Counted from the first letter of the stretch, positions 18,691 through 28,368 are shown. The stretch is 64,000 bases of DNA from Leptospira langatensis (GCF_004770615.1 NZ_RQER01000004.1:682001-746000), one strand, 5' to 3'. Notes: generated from the sequence alone by a model not told the origin. Made by a program: numbers and translations.

Positions 18691-20385
18691 TCAGTCGGTT
18701 TTAAAATGGCTTAAAATCCCGCCGAATTTTTCGGAATGTTCTAAAGTATCCTGTACAGAATATCTAATATTTTCAGAAGTCTCAGCAATGCTTTCTGCGC
18801 TATTTGAGATAAGGTTCATAGAGTCGGAGATCTCTCCGGCAGCTACCTTTTGTTGCTCGGAGGCATTGGACATCATTTTTCCGAGAGTCAGTACCTGATC
18901 CGAATTCGCACGGATCTCTCCTAGTTTTTTAGATTGTTCCTCTAAGAGAGTTCTGACTCTGGATGCGGAAGTATGGACTTCCTCTATATAATCCTGAAGG
19001 TTCTTAAATACGTTTACGGATTGGCCTACTTTCAGAGCTCCCTCTTCGACAGACGTGGAAGTACTTCTTACAAGATTCGTAATGTCTTTAATGCTTAATT
19101 TAGTTTGTTCCGCTAGTTTAGAGATCTCATCTGCAACCACCGAGAACCCTTTTCCTGCTTCTCCCGCCCTTGCGGATTCGATAGAAGCATTTAAGGCGAG
19201 CATATTCGTTCTCTCCGAGATGCTTGTGATGATCCCCACGATCTTATTGATCTGATTCGAGAAGGACTTGATCTCTTCCATAGAACGAATGGCTTCATTA
19301 AAGATCTGTTTGGCCTGGTTCGCCTTTCCGGCAACATCTCCTGTTTGAGTCTCCAAATTCTCCATTGAATGAGAAGTCTCACCCAAAGAAATATCTATGG
19401 AACCGATGCTCGCGTTCACATTAGACAAGCTTCTGGTCTGCTCGCTAATTGTGAGAACGATCTCTTCTATCGTCTTAGAAAGCTCTTGAGAAGCTGCGGC
19501 AGTTTCTTCGACAGAAACCACTTGCTGCTGTGAACCGTTTTGGAAAGACTTGGAAGACTGAAAGAGTTGTTGGTATAAATTCAAATTTTTTTGGTAGTTC
19601 TCTTTCATTTGAACGAGAAGCCCCCAAAGACTGATGGTCATACAACGGATATCGGAATAGATCCGATCCACGCTTTGGTTCCCTTCCAGTCTGGGAATAT
19701 CCGTATTTAAATTCCCGTTTACGATCTTTACTACGATCTCTTGGACTTCTCCCATCTTTCCGCGTAACCGAAGAACGGATCGAACCAAGAGAAAGACTCC
19801 CAAAAGGATCGAAAGATGAGCAATGACTGAGATAAGAGGATCTTGATCGAAAAGTTTTCGTAGAGCGTAGAGAGAAGGGATCAGAATAAACCCGAGTACA
19901 CTAAAGGCTAAGATAGCCGAGCCGAATCTGTCTGCGATTTTCTTATAGAAAGAAGAAAGGAAACCGCCTATCTTGTTTTGGCGGTTCATCTGAGTATATA
20001 GTTTGTCAGCTTTCTCTATATGTTTTCGAGCCGCTTTCTTCCGGACCGACATATAACCGGTGATGATCCCGTTTTCCAAAACCGGGGTGACAGTAGCATC
20101 CACCCAATAATGATCCCCGCTTTTTGCGCGGTTCTTCACGATCCCGTTCCAAGGACGACCGCTTTGTATAGTGTCCCAAAGATCTTGGTATATAACAGGA
20201 GGAAGGTCTGGGTGACGAACGATATTATGAGGCTGTCCTAGCATCTCCGCTTCCGAGAATCCGGAAATTTCGGCGAAGTCCTTTGAGACATAGGTAATCC
20301 TACCCTTGGAATCGGTTCTGGAAATAATAACTGCGGTCTCGCTAAATTGGATTTCTCGACCTGTAATAGGAAGATTCTTTCTCAT
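18691..20385 (-). CDS. Aer-like PAS-domain methyl-accepting chemotaxis receptor
   Basis: 564 residues. An N-terminal PAS domain (about 12-120) carries [16 protein letters not shown] and [11 protein letters not shown], which resemble the FAD-binding energy sensor Aer. Two close membrane helices (about 155-205) form a hairpin with no periplasmic domain. A HAMP-like region follows, then the receptor signalling hairpin with [16 protein letters not shown] (about 408-423), which binds CheA and CheW. It probably senses oxygen or redox state and steers motility. No CheR-binding C-terminal pentapeptide is seen. It appears monocistronic, with 158 bases of AT-rich DNA before it. Confidence 0.9.
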   Translation of the reverse strand: MRKNLPITGREIQFSETAVIISRTDSKGRITYVSKDFAEISGFSEAEMLGQPHNIVRHPDLPPVIYQDLWDTIQSGRPWNGIVKNRAKSGDHYWVDATVTPVLENGIITGYMSVRKKAARKHIEKADKLYTQMNRQNKIGGFLSSFYKKIADRFGSAILAFSVLGFILIPSLYALRKLFDQDPLISVIAHLSILLGVFLLVRSVLRLRGKMGEVQEIVVKIVNGNLNTDIPRLEGNQSVDRIYSDIRCMTISLWGLLVQMKENYQKNLNLYQQLFQSSKSFQNGSQQQVVSVEETAAASQELSKTIEEIVLTISEQTRSLSNVNASIGSIDISLGETSHSMENLETQTGDVAGKANQAKQIFNEAIRSMEEIKSFSNQINKIVGIITSISERTNMLALNASIESARAGEAGKGFSVVADEISKLAEQTKLSIKDITNLVRSTSTSVEEGALKVGQSVNVFKNLQDYIEEVHTSASRVRTLLEEQSKKLGEIRANSDQVLTLGKMMSNASEQQKVAAGEISDSMNLISNSAESIAETSENIRYSVQDTLEHSEKFGGILSHFKTD

Positions 20386-20525
20386 ATTTTCCGTTCTAAG
20401 TTTTAATCTTTCAGAGTATAGTACATTTGGCGACTATTGATTAATTTGGGGTTTCTATGTATGGCTCTGATCTATATAAAGTGACTATTCATATATAATC
20501 TTTTTTGCTTATTCCTGAAAGGACA

Positions 20526-20537
20526 GGTCGATCGACC
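20526..20537. repeat. Perfect 12-base palindrome
   Basis: GGTCGATCGACC lies 6 bases beyond the stop of the DUF445 gene, in the gap upstream of the chemoreceptor gene. No T-run follows it, so a terminator role is weak and a protein-binding site is possible. Nothing else is seen in the 158-base gap beyond AT-rich promoter-like DNA. Confidence 0.4.
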
Positions 20538-20543
20538 GTAAGT

Positions 20544-21749
20544 CTATTTTACAAAAACAAGATATGCTTGAACACAGCCTGCGATCCCGCCTAAAAAGGC
20601 GCCTAAACTGATCAAGGTGGCTTCGTCTTCTTTAAATACGGAATGCAATAGTTGCTCAAATTCCGCAGGCGGAAGAACGCTTAGGTTCTCAAATACCAAC
20701 TTTTCTATCTCTAGACGCCCTTCTATATAGCTTTTCATTCGTTCGGCGGCTTCAGGAACAAGTTCTAAAATTGAACCGCAAATTTTTTCCTTTATCTCGT
20801 TCAATTTTTCGGAACCTAGCAAGAGAGAAGCGTACGGGATCTTGGATTTCAATTTTTGATCTAGGAGATCCTTGGTCTTACTGAGGAGCTCCGAGATGAT
20901 CAGGTCTCCTCCCTTCTCCTTGAATATGATCCGAATTAAATTTTCAGGATTCAACACACGAGATGAGATCACAGAAGCAAATTCCCTCGAAACATCTACT
21001 TGGCGTTTTAGAAAAAGACCTTGGTATTTAAATATTATAAAATCCTTCACTTCTAAAGGAGAGAAGATCATCAGGATCGCAAGCCAGTTCGTAAAGTATC
21101 CTACAAAGATCCCCATCGCAGGCATGGTCCACCACTGATTCAAGTAAGTAAGAAAGGCGACCTGCACGCATCCGATCAGAAAACCGAAATAGATCCCGGA
21201 GCGTACGATAAACTTGAACTCCGGACCCCCGCATCGTCTGAAGATCTCGGTCAGGATCTTCGCGTTTTCTCCCGAAAGAGAGTCTCGGATGAGATCCTTG
21301 ATCCGTAAGACTTGGTCCAGATCTTTTCCGAAAGCTTCATAGATCTCTTGTATCTTAGTAGGGATCTCTTCTCTAATCTCCTTTTCTAAGATCATTCTAG
21401 CCTCTTCAGGGAGTATAGACCAAAGAGCAGGACTTTCCGCTACGAGTATATCTCTTACTATGGATGCGGATTTTTCACCGATCTTGTCTCGGATGGATTC
21501 TGTGATCTGAGTTGGTTCTATCTTTTTATACAGATCGTAAGGCTTGATCAATCGATCTGTTAATATCTCCGCAATGAGTCCAGCCATCTTACCGGCATGT
21601 TTGGGAATGATCCCTTGCCAGCCGAAGATCCACCAGCCTTTGAATTTCAATGGAAAGAAGATCATCTGAACTGCAATGTAGTTTGTGATCCAACCGACAA
21701 AGGAACAAGTGATCAGGATAGAAGCAATTTCCACATATGAGTCCTTCAT
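20544..21749 (-). CDS. DUF445 family membrane protein
   Basis: 401 residues from the ATG at 21749. A TTG at 21782 would add 11 residues (MSACILVSCGA). It has N-terminal helices with GWITNYIAVQMIFFPL, the DUF445 signature, repeated near the middle as GYFTNWLAILMIFSPLEV. Long amphipathic helical segments lie between, and a C-terminal membrane helix ends it. This duplicated layout is typical of YheB/YjiN-like DUF445 proteins, whose role is unknown. Divergent from the TonB-like gene by 102 bases. Confidence 0.82.
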   Translation of the reverse strand: MKDSYVEIASILITCSFVGWITNYIAVQMIFFPLKFKGWWIFGWQGIIPKHAGKMAGLIAEILTDRLIKPYDLYKKIEPTQITESIRDKIGEKSASIVRDILVAESPALWSILPEEARMILEKEIREEIPTKIQEIYEAFGKDLDQVLRIKDLIRDSLSGENAKILTEIFRRCGGPEFKFIVRSGIYFGFLIGCVQVAFLTYLNQWWTMPAMGIFVGYFTNWLAILMIFSPLEVKDFIIFKYQGLFLKRQVDVSREFASVISSRVLNPENLIRIIFKEKGGDLIISELLSKTKDLLDQKLKSKIPYASLLLGSEKLNEIKEKICGSILELVPEAAERMKSYIEGRLEIEKLVFENLSVLPPAEFEQLLHSVFKEDEATLISLGAFLGGIAGCVQAYLVFVK

Positions 21750-21851
21750 CGCACCGCAGCTTACTAGAATGCAAGCGGACAATTCAAGAAGAAATAAAGC
21801 TGGGAAAGATGGCTTTGTCTTTTAATTTGTAAAATATCGGAACAAGATCCT

Positions 21852-22322
21852 ATGGAACTCAGAACTTCTCTCTTCGTTTCCTTTCTCATTCATTCGATCT
21901 TTTGCTTCCTTCTTATCTTTGTTCCATTACATAAAGAAGAAGTCTCTGAACAGATCCGACTCCAACTGAGCAAGGGTCAGATACCGAGTTTGTTCTTTCA
22001 TCTTCCTCAAAATGAAGGGCAGGGGCAGGAAGCATCTAAGTTAGGCGGCCTTGCAGGAACTCCCGAAGCGGAGATTGAGAGATTCAAGAACGAGATCCAT
22101 TACCCGCCTGCAGCCTTGGAGCAAAGACTGGAATCGGATTGTTCTTGGGAATTGGAGATCGGACCGGAGGGCATCGCTAAAAAGATCCGAACAGTAAAAG
22201 GCTGTAAGTATCCGATCTTTGAAAGTCATTTCAGAAGAGCAGTTTCTAGCTGGAAATTTCAACTACCCGAGGGAAAGGTCATACTTATTCCGGTATCGTT
22301 CCGAATCGAATCAGATGAATGA
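21852..22322 (+). CDS. Short TonB-like energy transducer protein
   Basis: 156 residues. A membrane helix at residues 7-25 is followed by a short linker and a C-terminal TonB-like fold (YPPAALEQR, then CSWELEIGPEGIAKKI and FRRAVSSWKF, ending VPVSFRIESDE-like). TonB passes proton-motive energy to outer-membrane transporters. The linker is much shorter than in true TonB, and no exbB or exbD is near, so crossing the periplasm is doubtful. Two Cys in the domain may pair. It heads a four-gene operon. It may serve as an accessory or specialised envelope protein. Confidence 0.7.
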   Translation: MELRTSLFVSFLIHSIFCFLLIFVPLHKEEVSEQIRLQLSKGQIPSLFFHLPQNEGQGQEASKLGGLAGTPEAEIERFKNEIHYPPAALEQRLESDCSWELEIGPEGIAKKIRTVKGCKYPIFESHFRRAVSSWKFQLPEGKVILIPVSFRIESDE

Positions 22323-22836
22323 GATCCAAAAATCTTGGTATGCCGTGTATACTCTTTCCCGTTCGGAAAAGAAGTTGGCCCAGGAATTATCCAAGAAAGG
22401 AATATCGAATTATCTTCCCCTTCTCTCCGAACGTAAACGGTGGTCCGATCGGATCCAAACCGTTCAAACACCTCTGTTCGCCTCCTATGTATTCGTGAAC
22501 GTCGATATCCGAACCGAAAAATTAAAGGTACTGGAGACATCCGGTGCTCATCATTTTTTATCCGTTTCCGGGATCCCTCATCCGATCCCGGATGACGACA
22601 TAGAGAATACCCGGATTTTTGTAACGGAATATCCTGATAAAATAAAAATAGAAAGAGAAGAAATGATGCTCCCCGGTAAACCTGTATTAATCACAGGCGG
22701 TCCCTTTAAGGGAAGGAGAGCCTTGGTAGAAAGAAAGGGAAATAGATCTTCCATATATGTTTCTATTTCCGGGATCCAAACTCGCATCTCATTGGAATTG
22801 GATCATGAGATGCTGGAAACCGGTGAGGAGAGTTAG
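22315..22836 (+). CDS. NusG-like transcription antiterminator (UpxY/LoaP type)
   Basis: 173 residues from the ATG at 22315, which overlaps the previous stop by 8 bases. Longer upstream reading is not supported, because homology begins at KSWYAVYTLSR. The NGN domain is at about 3-100 (YAVYTLSRSEKKLAQEL, LPLLSERKRW, PLFASYVFVNVD). A KOW domain is near 117-165 (MLPGKPVLITGGPFKGRRALV). Unlike housekeeping NusG, it has the UpxY-like start and no extra insert. Such paralogues load onto RNA polymerase at selected operons, usually long surface-polysaccharide ones. Here it precedes kdsD, fitting that role by context only. Confidence 0.82.
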   Translation: MNEIQKSWYAVYTLSRSEKKLAQELSKKGISNYLPLLSERKRWSDRIQTVQTPLFASYVFVNVDIRTEKLKVLETSGAHHFLSVSGIPHPIPDDDIENTRIFVTEYPDKIKIEREEMMLPGKPVLITGGPFKGRRALVERKGNRSSIYVSISGIQTRISLELDHEMLETGEES

Positions 22837-22838
22837 AG

Positions 22839-23807
22839 TTGAGTGATATATTAGAAAAAGTTAAAAAAGCCCTGGATACTGAAATTGAGGCGATTGCCCA
22901 TTTTAGACAGAATCTGGATCCGAATGTGGAGAAGGCGGTAGAGATGATCTTTTCATCCAAGGGAAAGACGATCATTACCGGTGTGGGTAAATCGGGAGAT
23001 GTGGGAAAGAAGATCGCATCCACACTTTCATCTACCGGAACTCCTTCCTATTTCCTGCATCCCTCCGACGCGGCCCACGGGGACGCGGGGATTATCGCTC
23101 CCAACGACGTGGTCGTTGCCATTGGCAAGAGCGGAGAAAGCGAGGAATTACTGAACCTTCTTCCAACCATAAAAAGCATCGGTGCTAAGCTCATCGGACT
23201 GACTGCCAATCCGCAGTCTAGACTAGCATTGGACTGCGACCTAGTGGTCCTCACTCCAGTTTTGAAGGAAGCCTGTCCCTTGGAATTAGCTCCAACTTCC
23301 AGTACTACAATCGCATTGATGTTAGGTGATGCCATCGCAATGGCTCTCATGGAACTCAGAAATTTCCAGAAAGAGGACTTCGCACTCTATCATCCTGCAG
23401 GCAGACTGGGAAAACGTCTCTCCTTGAAAGTGGACGATGTAATGCGGAAAGGAGAGGCACTCGCGAAGATCCATCCGGATGCGAACCTAGATGAAGTTCT
23501 TTCCGAGATCACTACCAAACTCGTAGGTGCGACCGGAGTCGTAAATCCGGAGGGAGATCTCTTAGGCTTCATTACCGATTTTGATATCCGCAAACTCCTG
23601 AAAGAAGGCAAATTCGATAAGAGCACAAAGGCAAAGGATATGATGAATCCGAAGCCGATCGTATTTGAAAGCGGGATCATGGCCTACGATGTATTGCAAT
23701 CTATGGAAAGAAGAGAAAAGCCGATCTCCGTGGCCCCGATCCTTTCTAAGGATGGAAAATTGCTCGGGATTGTTTCTATCCATGACTTACTGCAAAAGGG
23801 TCTATAA
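22839..23807 (+). CDS. kdsD: Arabinose-5-phosphate isomerase, KpsF/GutQ family
   Basis: 322 residues. It interconverts ribulose-5-phosphate and arabinose-5-phosphate, the first committed step to Kdo for LPS. The SIS domain spans about 30-170 (GVGKSGDVGKK, HPSDAAHGDAG, GKSGESEELL, APTSSTTIALMLGDAIA). Then the linker FALYHPAGRLGKRL leads into two CBS domains (about 205-322). Full-length with all typical blocks. The start is TTG at 22839 behind GAGGAG. It sits 2 bases after the antiterminator gene. Confidence 0.93.
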   Translation: MSDILEKVKKALDTEIEAIAHFRQNLDPNVEKAVEMIFSSKGKTIITGVGKSGDVGKKIASTLSSTGTPSYFLHPSDAAHGDAGIIAPNDVVVAIGKSGESEELLNLLPTIKSIGAKLIGLTANPQSRLALDCDLVVLTPVLKEACPLELAPTSSTTIALMLGDAIAMALMELRNFQKEDFALYHPAGRLGKRLSLKVDDVMRKGEALAKIHPDANLDEVLSEITTKLVGATGVVNPEGDLLGFITDFDIRKLLKEGKFDKSTKAKDMMNPKPIVFESGIMAYDVLQSMERREKPISVAPILSKDGKLLGIVSIHDLLQKGL

Positions 23808-23816
23808 GATAAGACA

Positions 23817-24545
23817 ATGCCTTTGCCCGGAAATCAGAAAATCCACATAATACTTACTCTAAATGAAGAGGAGTTCTTCGGTTTGGAAAAGAAACCGGAG
23901 GCGGATTTTCTAGAGATCCGTTTGGACCAATTTTCTTCCAAAGAAGGAAATGCGAACAAGATCCTAAAGCAGATCGAAAAGCTGAACGCTGCCTGCGTTC
24001 TAACGTATAGACAACCCGAAGATTCGAGTTTACAAAGCGTAGGCATCTGGACCCAGGAAAATGTACTACCCCTAATCAACGGCCTAGAATCAGAAAAACA
24101 TTATATAGATCTGGAGCTGGATAAGGACAATTCCATATTCACGAATTTGGATGAGAGCCGATTCGGGATCATTCGTTCCATTCATAACTTTTCAGGTGCT
24201 CCAAGTAGAGAAGAGCTCCTATTCTATCTCAATCCTGTCATGGAAGAAGTTTTAGCAACTCGTAAGACAGAGCTTCCTTTTGAAAGGATATTTAAGGTAG
24301 CTGCCTTACCGAAATCTCAAGCTGAGATAAAGAGCTTCTTAGAATCTTGTTCTTATATAGCTTCTCAATGTGCAAAACAGAATATGCCCATCGGATTTTG
24401 CGGGATCCTAATGGGAGAAGAAGGGCAGGAATACAGGATATTTCCGGAAAGGATAGGATCCCAATTTACATATTGTTGTCTCGGAAAGCCCAAGGCGCCC
24501 GGGCAAGTGGACCTGAAAACTCTCTTGGAAAAAAGATCCAAGTAA
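23817..24545 (+). CDS. aroD: 3-dehydroquinate dehydratase, type I
   Basis: 242 residues. Third step of the shikimate pathway. The fold is an aldolase-type barrel. Catalytic residues are visible: the His in RSIHNFSG and the Schiff-base Lys in FKVAALPKS, with the terminal LGKPKAPGQ substrate loop. The length matches the family. It follows kdsD with 9 bases between and ends exactly where the stop of the convergent TPR gene begins. Type I in a spirochaete is normal for leptospires. Confidence 0.9.
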   Translation: MPLPGNQKIHIILTLNEEEFFGLEKKPEADFLEIRLDQFSSKEGNANKILKQIEKLNAACVLTYRQPEDSSLQSVGIWTQENVLPLINGLESEKHYIDLELDKDNSIFTNLDESRFGIIRSIHNFSGAPSREELLFYLNPVMEEVLATRKTELPFERIFKVAALPKSQAEIKSFLESCSYIASQCAKQNMPIGFCGILMGEEGQEYRIFPERIGSQFTYCCLGKPKAPGQVDLKTLLEKRSK

Positions 24546-26111
24546 TCAGTCGTCCGAAGAACCTTCTCCATCTTCCTTGTCGGCGTTTGGCTCGACTTTC
24601 TTAGGATCTCTAGTTCCGCCTCTTGTTTCTAGGAATTTACGGAAGTTCTCGTTATTAGAATATTTTTGGAATGCCTTGTCTCTTTCGGCAGAACCCCAAA
24701 AGGAAGAATTAGTATTTCCTGCTTTTTTGATATAAGACATTGCCTCGTCTATATCGTCTTTGCCTGCAAAGCACTTCGCGAGCAGATAATATGCGGCAGC
24801 TGAATCGCTTACTTTCTGAAGGAGGCCGATCGCCCTATCCGGTGAGCCGGTATAGTAGTAGGTCTTTCCTAAATAGAATCTGTATTCTCTTAATTCTTCT
24901 TCGTCAGGTTGAACAGATTGGAAATAACGGAGTGCTTTTTGGTATTCCCCATTATTCGTATAATAGCGAGCCAACTTCAGGATCCCGTCGTAATAAACAT
25001 CCGGAAGATCCTTCATATCAGGATTTTCCTTTTCGATCGCGGCACCAACTTCTTTTAGTAGATCGTATCCTTCCGTTTTTTGTCCCAGTTGGATCTTGCA
25101 GAGACCGATATACATTTTGATCTCTCTGGTCCTTTCTCCAAACTCGAGTGCTTTTTCAGCGTTCTTGATCGCACCTTCGCAATCCTTAAGCTGCCATTTG
25201 ATCTTGGTCAGTCCGATCAATGGTTGGACCGTATGTTTATTATTGTATGCCTTGCGATAATATTTGGCCGCTTCCTCAAAATCTCTCTTTTTATGATACG
25301 CAGCAGCCTGAGTGAGATGAGTGAAATGTAAGAGTTTTTCTCGTTCGGAAGGGATCTTAGGTTCTACTTTGTTCAGAACTGCAATCGCCTCGTCGTATTT
25401 TCCATTGCGGACCAGAACTGCCCCGTATTTGTATCCGAATTCTATATTGTCCGGTTCTTCGGACACAAGGCTTGCGAGTAATTTCTCGGACTTAGAGAAT
25501 TCTTTTTCATTATAATAAGATAATGCAAGCTGCCATTGGATATTCTTGTTCGACGGATTCTGCCTTAACTTCTTTTCCAGACTGGAAACGCTTTCCTGCT
25601 CCGAATCATCTTCGTGATAAACAGGTCTACGACTTCCTCCGGAAGAATGTCTCTCTTCTGCGGCAGCTCTGATCTTTTGGATATGAGTGAGATCCGGATC
25701 TATCTTAAGAAGGCGATTCGAATAAGAGATCACTTCTCCGTAGTCTCTTTGGTAATTATGATAGAGAATGATCTTGGTGAGAGAATTTACTAGATCTTTT
25801 TTAGCTAGGTTTAAGGAGACCGCTTTCTTGAAAGCTTGAATGGATTTAGTATAATCCTTTTTACTTTCGTAGATATAGCCCATATACATCCAAGCTTCTC
25901 CGGAACTTGGGTTGCCATCGTTGTATTTCTGGAATTGTTTTAAGGCTTCTGCATAATCTTTTCTGGAGTAAGCCTTCTTTCCATCCTTTAGATCCGCAAA
26001 GATAGGCGCAGATATAATAAAGATCAGAAGAAGGAGGAGTGAACCTGCTCCCGTATCGACCATGTTCGGTTTACAGGTTCTCCTCCGGTTATGGCGAGAA
26101 AAAGAAGGCAT
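24546..26111 (-). CDS. Exported TPR-repeat protein
   Basis: 521 residues from the ATG at 26111. A second ATG at 26063 (MVDTGAGSLLLLL) would give a shorter signal peptide and is plausible. Cleavage is near IFADLK. The rest is almost entirely TPR: about ten repeats, such as GEAWMYMGYIYESKKDYTKSIQAF and AYYLLAKCFAGKDDIDEAMSYI. A low-complexity acidic tail (DKEDGEGSSDD) ends it. It is probably a periplasmic scaffold. No partner genes are identified. The 60 bases between it and the GMC gene hold nothing notable. Confidence 0.8.
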   Translation of the reverse strand: MPSFSRHNRRRTCKPNMVDTGAGSLLLLLIFIISAPIFADLKDGKKAYSRKDYAEALKQFQKYNDGNPSSGEAWMYMGYIYESKKDYTKSIQAFKKAVSLNLAKKDLVNSLTKIILYHNYQRDYGEVISYSNRLLKIDPDLTHIQKIRAAAEERHSSGGSRRPVYHEDDSEQESVSSLEKKLRQNPSNKNIQWQLALSYYNEKEFSKSEKLLASLVSEEPDNIEFGYKYGAVLVRNGKYDEAIAVLNKVEPKIPSEREKLLHFTHLTQAAAYHKKRDFEEAAKYYRKAYNNKHTVQPLIGLTKIKWQLKDCEGAIKNAEKALEFGERTREIKMYIGLCKIQLGQKTEGYDLLKEVGAAIEKENPDMKDLPDVYYDGILKLARYYTNNGEYQKALRYFQSVQPDEEELREYRFYLGKTYYYTGSPDRAIGLLQKVSDSAAAYYLLAKCFAGKDDIDEAMSYIKKAGNTNSSFWGSAERDKAFQKYSNNENFRKFLETRGGTRDPKKVEPNADKEDGEGSSDD

Positions 26112-26171
26112 TTATCCAATTTTGGACGAAAGTCCTACGAATAAAGTGGAATTCTCCCTTCTTATGAGGAA

Positions 26172-27785
26172 TTATTTATTTCCTAAAACTTCCGCCTTTC
26201 TCGCAGCTAGTGCTCTCGCTGCCCTTAAATTCACACTCATAGTGGTTATCTGAGGGTTTACAGACAAGCCTGTAGGATAGACAGAAGCATCCATTACGAA
26301 AATATTCTGATGTCCGTACAGTTGGAAGTCCATATCCACCGCTCCTTTCTCGGGAGAATCGGCAGCTTGGATGGAACCGTGAGGGTGAGCGGAGCCTACC
26401 GCAATCCTACCTGGCTCTATACTCTTCTCCAAGATCCAATCGAATTTCGAATTCTTATCCACTGGCATAGGTTCAGTCATATCTGGGAATGGGAATACGA
26501 TCGCCTTTGCACCTGCGGCAACCTGCACTTCTGCGAGAGACTTAAGTCCTTTCAGTAGATTCTTTCCGTCGGTAGGAGTTAATTCGAAATATACCTTTCT
26601 TCTTCCTAAAGACCATTTTACGGAAGCATTCGCCTCACCGTCTGCTCCGTCCCGAACGAGTACGATACCACCGCTCATGTTCGGATACTTCTTCATTACA
26701 TCGAATTGCTGTTGTCCATAGTAAGGAACAAGGGAACTCGTAAGAGTAGGGCGGAATGGGGCTACTTCTAACCAATATCCATAACCGGTATTGTCCTGGT
26801 TATGACCATCTTTGATCACTGCGGATTGCGGAGGGCCAGAGAACATATTGATCTTCTCGTCGAAGATCGCAAAGTTCACGCTAGTCGGATGGACTTTTAA
26901 GTTCCTTCCCACCCAATCGTTTCCAAGGCCAGACCTCTGAAGAAGTGCAGGTCCTTCGATAGCGCCTGCGCTCACAATCACTACGGAAGCCTCGATCACC
27001 ATTTTTTCTATGATCTGATTAGGAGCCTTTTCATATGCGTCCGGAGTAAATTCTGCGATAACCGTTTTTACTTTTCCATCTTCCTTGATGTACTGTGCTC
27101 TCATATTGGAGATCACAGTCGCTCCGGCTTCGATGGCATCCGGGATCCAAGTCAAGAATGCGGATTGTTTCGCATTGATCGGACAACCCAAACCGCAGCG
27201 GCCAAGACCGATACAACCTCTATTATTATTCTTTAATACTTCCGGATGCAGACCTAAAGCCTTTCCACCCTTCATAAGAGTATTGTTGTTCGGGTTGATC
27301 AGGTTGGGAGGGACCTCGTGAACCCCGATCCTCTCATGTACTTCGGAAACGAATGCATCCATTTCCTGCCTTCCATAATTCTTCCAACCGAAACGTTTGT
27401 CCCATTCATTGGTCACGTAATCGGGAGGATAGAGAGAGGTCTGCCAGTTCACAGTAGTGGATCCACCCACGGATCTTCCCTGTAAAATAGAAAGAGTTTG
27501 CTCTTCCGTAATGATAAAGCCTGCGTCTCTATAAAGACGAGCCTGAGAAAGAAACTCGTCTCCCGTAAATTTCGCGGGAGTAAAATAAGAACCTTCTTCG
27601 ATCAGGATCACTTTCCAGCCTGCTTTCGCAAGAGTGGCTGCGACCACCGCTCCTCCGGCCCCGGAACCGATGACTACTGCCTCGGTCTTCAGTTTCCAAG
27701 TGTCCTTGATCCCTTCTTTTTTTATGATCTCCGCATGTTTGTTCGGAGTAATGATCTGATCGTTTGCAGCAGGAATTCCGCCCAT
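26172..27785 (-). CDS. GMC-family oxidoreductase (flavin dehydrogenase)
   Basis: 537 residues. FAD-binding motif GSGAGGAVVAATLAKAGWKV at about 38-57, then EEGSYF. GGSTTVNW is the GMC middle signature. A Cys-rich loop, CIGLGRCGLGC-type, precedes PINAKQSAF as in membrane-bound alcohol or gluconate dehydrogenases. The C-terminus has SAHPHGS and SVYPTGLSVNPQIT, where the active-site His and Asn of GMC enzymes sit. It probably oxidises an alcohol or sterol and passes electrons on. It pairs with a small-subunit gene 4 bases upstream. The substrate is unknown. Long-chain alcohols suit a lipid-eating organism. Confidence 0.85.
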   Translation of the reverse strand: MGGIPAANDQIITPNKHAEIIKKEGIKDTWKLKTEAVVIGSGAGGAVVAATLAKAGWKVILIEEGSYFTPAKFTGDEFLSQARLYRDAGFIITEEQTLSILQGRSVGGSTTVNWQTSLYPPDYVTNEWDKRFGWKNYGRQEMDAFVSEVHERIGVHEVPPNLINPNNNTLMKGGKALGLHPEVLKNNNRGCIGLGRCGLGCPINAKQSAFLTWIPDAIEAGATVISNMRAQYIKEDGKVKTVIAEFTPDAYEKAPNQIIEKMVIEASVVIVSAGAIEGPALLQRSGLGNDWVGRNLKVHPTSVNFAIFDEKINMFSGPPQSAVIKDGHNQDNTGYGYWLEVAPFRPTLTSSLVPYYGQQQFDVMKKYPNMSGGIVLVRDGADGEANASVKWSLGRRKVYFELTPTDGKNLLKGLKSLAEVQVAAGAKAIVFPFPDMTEPMPVDKNSKFDWILEKSIEPGRIAVGSAHPHGSIQAADSPEKGAVDMDFQLYGHQNIFVMDASVYPTGLSVNPQITTMSVNLRAARALAARKAEVLGNK

Positions 27786-27789
27786 CTTC

Positions 27790-28293
27790 TTAGCCCTCGT
27801 AGCCTACTAGTTTAGAATAATCTTTTTCCATGGACACAAGGAAGAAGGATAACTGACGCATGATATTATATGCCCCGCGCTTTAAGGAAAGTGAGGAATT
27901 CTTCCAAGAAAGAAGTCGCTTCTCGCGATTTTCCTTAGAAAGTCCTGCAAGAGAAGTAGGAGAGAAATCCAGAGCTAGAGAAACAAGAGTAGAAGTCGGT
28001 AAGAAAGCCAATAGTTTCAATACGGATTCTGTCTCGATTGGATACGGATGTCCGTAGATATACTTGTCCGCGGCAACGCCTAGGTCAAATCCTTGGATCG
28101 GATTCCCAACCAGAAAGACTTCCTCTAAAGACTTGAAAGCCCAGTACTGATCGTCACTTAACCCGTGTAACTTAGGAACAGGACCTGATTTACAAGAAGC
28201 TTGAGGAAGGAGAATCGCGGAGATTGCCGCGGTCTTGAATAAGAATTTAAGAAAGCGACTACGAGAGACTCTTTCATCCAGAAACGATTCCAA
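27790..28293 (-). CDS. Small subunit of GMC dehydrogenase (gluconate 2-dehydrogenase subunit 3-like)
   Basis: 167 residues from the TTG at 28293, placed 7 bases after GAGGAG (28301-28306). An earlier TTG at 28308 lies upstream of that site and is unlikely. The signal begins SRSRFLKFLFKTA, similar to a Tat motif but with R-S-R instead of the twin arginine. The hydrophobic core ends at LPQASC, a possible lipobox. The rest resembles the small subunit of gluconate or alcohol dehydrogenases, which helps export the flavin subunit. It is co-transcribed with it. Confidence 0.7.
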   Translation of the reverse strand: MESFLDERVSRSRFLKFLFKTAAISAILLPQASCKSGPVPKLHGLSDDQYWAFKSLEEVFLVGNPIQGFDLGVAADKYIYGHPYPIETESVLKLLAFLPTSTLVSLALDFSPTSLAGLSKENREKRLLSWKNSSLSLKRGAYNIMRQLSFFLVSMEKDYSKLVGYEG

Positions 28294-28306
28294 CTTTTTA
28301 CTCCTC

Positions 28307-28329
28307 AACTCTGTTCGAAAAACAGAGTT
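28307..28329. promoter_or_regulatory. Perfect hairpin abutting the ribosome binding site
   Basis: AACTCTGTT (28307-28315) and AACAGAGTT (28321-28329) form 9 pairs around a five-base loop. The structure ends directly next to the GAGGAG of the GMC small-subunit gene. On the minus strand no U-run follows, so it is not a clear terminator for rnr. A role in translation or transcript stability is possible. Confidence 0.5.
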
Positions 28330-28368
28330 TTATCGTAACGAATGTTTTGGAATATGTTTTACTTTTGT

